Position numbers and translations under genes: made by a program
Shown here: one piece after another, positions 60,296 through 64,000 of the stretch
Layout: each line of letters begins with the position of its first letter
How positions within the stretch are numbered: the stretch's first letter is position 1
Assembly (NCBI GenBank): GCA_018340375.1
Contig: JAFFJZ010000003.1
Location: forward strand, 16,244,001 to 16,308,000
DNA: 64,000 nucleotides
Source of the DNA: Gonatopus flavifemur
Taxonomy: Eukaryota > Arthropoda > Insecta > Hymenoptera > Dryinidae
Reading direction: 5' to 3'
The notes under the pieces: model-generated
Told to the model about the DNA's origin: nothing
Databases searched by the model: none
The model's input: the letters and a program-made list of their open reading frames with translations, nothing else

Positions 60296-63100
60296 AAGAA
60301 AGGAAAAGAAAGCCCTCCTCGATTTGAAAAAATGGAAATCCAATTTGAAGCCGGGATATGCCACCCAAGGGATAGAACGACTCAAGGTGGAACACTAAAC
60401 ACCCAATTGTAGGATGGAAAATGACTGAGTGTATGATTGTGATGGAAGTGCTTGCATTCAGCCAAGGGATCCACTCTCGTGAGTTTATATATGAAATCAT
60501 AGATAGGTTCGAAGAAGGGAAAGAAAATAGGGAGAAAAATAGGAGAAAGTGACGAGTAAGAGCTTTTGCTTATTCTTTTTTTTATGAGCAATTCTGGTAC
60601 GATGGAAATCATGTTTGTGGAAATATTTGTAGATGTTGGGGAGGTTTCTTATTGAACAATTTAATTATCTTCCCTCAGATGCAATTCTCCATTGCATTGT
60701 GATGAATGCAAAAATATCAAACGTATCATAAAATCTAAGAATTTACTACACGTCTGACTATTCTCTTTTTTTTCTACTGCGATTTTATATTCGATACTTG
60801 TTTCGTCCATTGCCGTCTTTTACTTTGAATACGTGTTCTATTATCTAATCAGCCAGGGAGTTATTCGCAAATGAAAAATTACATTACATTATATGAAATA
60901 ATGTTATACCATCTTAATGTAAAAGATTTACAAATTTCACAGAATTATTCTCTCTGATGGAGAATTTTACAGTACCTACAACGTTGAAGAAAAACCTCGA
61001 TCTTAAGCGAACATTAAAAAGAAGTGTCATAAAGTCCAGTATCTGAAAAAAAAAAAACACCCGAGATGACAACTTTCCAGTGTATTACGTAAGTACCCAA
61101 GGAAATTCAATGAAGCGAATATTTTTTCCTCAGCACGATTTTTCTTTTAACATGCATATACGGAGAAGGCTCTCAAAAAGAACCGTAACATCCCCGACAA
61201 GCCCTCGTGTTTTTGCTATAAACTAGATGTGTAGCCTTGTTGAAAATCGTTGGCCATTACCTGGCAAGGAAGAAGAAAACCTATGAGAGAAAAACGCATC
61301 ATTTCTTTTACACTTGGTTGAATTGTATACTAAATAAAAGTGCAAAAGAATAGAAATGTATAAGAGAAAAAGCATAAAATGCCCTTTGGCCGTCTGGTGT
61401 GCTTTTAAAAAGACGAGCGTGTTTGTTCAAAGGATTTCGTGCAAACACCATCTTCGTGAGTCTTTGTTCTAAGCTGATGATTTACACGTTCTCTTCGTCA
61501 TTGGATTCATTCGTATCCTCCTTGTTATTCTCTTGTGTGCCATGGTTATTGCATTATCCATCTCATTTATGTATCGTTACCTGGGTATATGTGTGAAGAG
61601 AAAAAGAGAGTAAAGATATGCAACGAAATTACGTAATTCCAAGGAGGTAACAGCGTGCCATAATTTTAAACGATAAAATGTAGATAGGCAGCTGCAATTC
61701 AACTCCGAATAGGTATTTTTTATGCTTTGTTTTCTTTTCATACTATCCAGCGCAACGTGCAGGTAACATATAAAAATATCTACGAGCTATCCTTTACGAG
61801 CGCTTCAAGAAGACCAAGCGGAATACAAAATTGCGTATAGGATATGATTTAATGTACGCACATACGTGGGTTCGGTATAAGAGCGGTCGTAAGATTTGAT
61901 ATATAGCTGTTCTTGAAGAGGTTCGAGAGCGGTTTGACTAATCAGCTGAGGATCTTGTTAGTTTTTGCAGTTTAGGAAATGATCTGTAGATGAGCATATG
62001 TCAAGAGTTTCGATAGAACTGTTTTTATAGAATTGCTATAGAAATCTTTCGGTAGTATTATGAAACCAAAATTCATATCTCAATTTCATTCTTAAGGATT
62101 CAGTTATCATGTATTTCAAATTTACATCAATCACGCGATATATGTCATTCTGATGCTTCGATGTTTCGGTAATTCAAAACTGCTGTTTTGGTTCCTCAGG
62201 TTTGTTGTTGGTACAGTTATGAGTGAATGAATTTCACATAAAACTACATATTACATCTTTTAAATGCGTTATTTGGTCTATTTTGGAATAGATTCCGATC
62301 ATCATTCATACTCAGGAATGATAGCCCAATAAAAGTTAAACTGAGATACCGAATTCTCTGTAGTGAAATATTGGCAGCCAGATAGCAGAATTGATGAGAA
62401 TCCAATGTAAATTGGAACTTGTTTACATGAGCCTAACTACAAATCATATAACGCGTTCTGCAAATCTACGTGTATCTACTGTGTGATGAGATAAATTTTC
62501 ACATGTTCGAATCGAACAGATTGATTTCTGATTCCTCTGAAATGAATCCAATGTCCTGGGGATCAAATTTTCTCCAGCACGAGTTATGTGAATTATTCTC
62601 AAATGTAATGAGCTTCTTATAGAGAATTTACAAACAAAAATGCAACTATGAAGTAATTCAATTTAATTTCCTATCCATAGCACGGTGAGTGCATAGAATT
62701 TTTTATGGAGATGAGTATCGCTACTTTCTTCTCTTGACACCCTATTTACATCCATATCCTTCTGATTGCGATCTTCTATTTCAGTTCAATTTCAACATGA
62801 AATTCAATCTAATTTCCATACATTTCCTGAAATCACTATCTTACGTTTTCGAAGATGGAACGTTGATGGGAATGTCATATTTGGCATGTGTATCTCGAAA
62901 TTATATTGATTGAAATGTCATATGCTCACCGTCATTCTCACAAACGTCATATCACATGACCGCCACGTTTCCGAACACGGAGTTCGAATGGATTCATTTT
63001 CTCGATTTCAAAAAGTTTTCAAGTTACATTTGTCATGGTGTATTCAATAGAATTTCGGATTAATCAACAATGTTTCATGGAATAATTGATATAAAATAAT

Positions 63101-63660
63101 ACACGGAAAAAATACAATGGAGAAATTTACCTTGTAGGGTGACAACGCGTTGCTTCGAGTCTTTAAATGGAAACTTTTACAAAATACACTGTAAAAAGAA
63201 AGTCTTAATCTGTTTGCATCTTAATTTCAGACAATGCTTTTTCCATTGTGTCGGCGATTGTTTTTTTGACTTAATTTGTTTGCATCATAAATTCAGCCAT
63301 GAAATGAGCTGAATTTAAGACTCTCTTCTGACAATATATTTTGTAAAAATTCCAATTTAAAGACTCGAAGCCACGCGTTCATTTCACCATCCAACCAACT
63401 CTGATTCGGTACTGACGCGGTTTCTTTTCTGTACAGTCTGGGTATTCTCCAAACAGTATTAATTCGATACTGGCTCAAGATCTTCTGACCAGGTAAGCCA
63501 GTACCGTCTGAAATCCGGCAAACATTTGGTGCCAGTTGGAAAACGGTAATGATTCCGAATGGGCACAGTTGTTTCTGTCGAAGTCTGGCAAATACAACTT
63601 TGCCAGTACCGCGCCATCTGTCAACTCTGGTTATTTCCACGTGGATTATTTTTTCCGTGT
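63101..63660. mobile_element. Composite foldback element with ACACGGAAAAAATA ends
   Basis: Perfect 14-bp terminal inverted repeat: ACACGGAAAAAATA (63101-63114) and its inverse (63647-63660). Inside are two parts. A foldback at 63144-63379 has arms AACGCGT, GCTTCGAGTCTTTAAAT and TTTTACAAAAT, with TTAATTTCAG/CTGAATTTAA nearer the centre. The segment 63380-63644 is an inverted copy of the left part of the 7896-8592 element, ending CCACGTGG. The 129-codon minus-strand frame (63293-63682) is translation of this repeat; a similar peptide appears in the 8-kb copy only because the DNA is repeated. Confidence 0.75.
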
Positions 63661-64000
63661 CCATAACACGGAAATGGATCATCTTTTTTTTGTACCAATT
63701 AAAAGATATCGGAATAGTACTATTTAATTGAAATTAATCACAAGTCACATGAAGTAACGTTCGAACCGTTTATCAGATTATTTCCACAATAAACTCACTT
63801 TCTTGATGAATCTCTCAGATTTTGCAGTATTCGATCTGATGAGATGTAATTTCATACTCGACAATTCGAAGCGATCGAGTATTGATCAAGGAAATAATAA
63901 AAATCAAATTGATTTGAAGTATAAAAACAGTCGAGTTTTTTCAAAAAAGAAATTTCTCATTTCCCCGTTCTTTTAATATCAGGTCTCAATATTTTCAATC
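63661..64000. other. AT-rich end of the window
   Basis: Nothing recognised. Confidence 0.6.

Larger units (their letters stand above)
56480..63100. other. Long stretch with no recognised gene
   Basis: CpG-richer patches occur near 57540-57640, 58670-58880 and 59200-59520. A 104-codon minus-strand frame at 59197-59511 starts with ATG but shows no domain. Simple repeats include (GAA)6 at 60278-60295 and an alternating CG run at 60030-60042. The pair CTATACGGGT near 59550-59570 is a short direct repeat. No gene is supported. Confidence 0.45.

Noticed and set aside
63293..63682. A 129-codon minus-strand frame whose peptide resembles one near 7.9-8.15 kb
   Set aside because: The similarity comes from a shared DNA repeat with inverted ends and palindromic motifs. 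The frame is broken or shifted in the 8-kb copy and runs across a junction between two elements.
1..64000. CRISPR arrays, bacterial operons, ribosome-binding sites, rRNA or intact tRNA genes
   Set aside because: None are visible. The sequence has eukaryotic repeats and no prokaryotic gene organisation, so bacterial-type features are not expected.

Overview
The window looks like non-coding DNA from an animal nuclear genome, most likely an insect. It is AT-rich, has no long open frames, and is full of short palindromic DNA transposons, hAT-type ends and Penelope-like traces. The mix of repeats (TTGGC-rich degenerate satellites, CCCAGACAGCA-ended elements, ACACGGAAAAA-ended elements) makes me lean towards Hymenoptera, but this is an inference from general appearance, not from a marker gene. 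I find no protein-coding gene that I can support with confidence. The sequence is best read as intergenic DNA or the inside of very large introns.

Layout. 1-19 kb is mostly unique AT-rich sequence with a perfect foldback MITE with a TA duplication (3.04-3.30 kb), an element built on the TGCCAGTACTGGCA motif (7.90-8.59 kb), a possible LINE 3' tail (12.2 kb) and a run of four short-loop hairpins (14.18-14.31 kb). 19.5-25.8 kb holds an AGCTG-rich element, a long-terminal-repeat foldback element and a 1.89 kb hAT-type element with an 8-bp target duplication, into which another hAT end and a 285-bp foldback have been inserted. 25.8-32.7 kb is quiet. 32.7-45.4 kb is a dense mobile-element zone: TTGGC-rich satellites, AGCTG-rich blocks, a Penelope-like fragment, CCCAGACAGCA-type MITEs, GC-rich foldbacks, two TA-flanked MITEs, a tRNA-like (SINE) relic, a hammerhead-ribozyme-like motif and a second copy of the 285-bp foldback with one arm partly deleted. 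45.4-63.1 kb is again mostly unique, with a TTGGC-rich patch at 52.2-53.0 kb, a CpG-rich stretch near 56.4 kb and a few weak candidates for small exons. 63.10-63.66 kb is a composite element containing an inverted copy of the left part of the 8-kb element.

The most interesting observation is the minus-strand hammerhead-like motif at 42774-42815. It has a 5-bp stem I, a TTGATGA core (one substitution, C3 to U), a GAAA box, a 2-bp stem III with a tetraloop and a GUA cleavage triplet. This is the small hammerhead architecture described for Penelope-like retroelements. Coding candidates (a 156-codon minus-strand frame at 55613-56083 and three signal-peptide-like starts at 48775, 53893 and 56182) are reported only as weak hypotheses.
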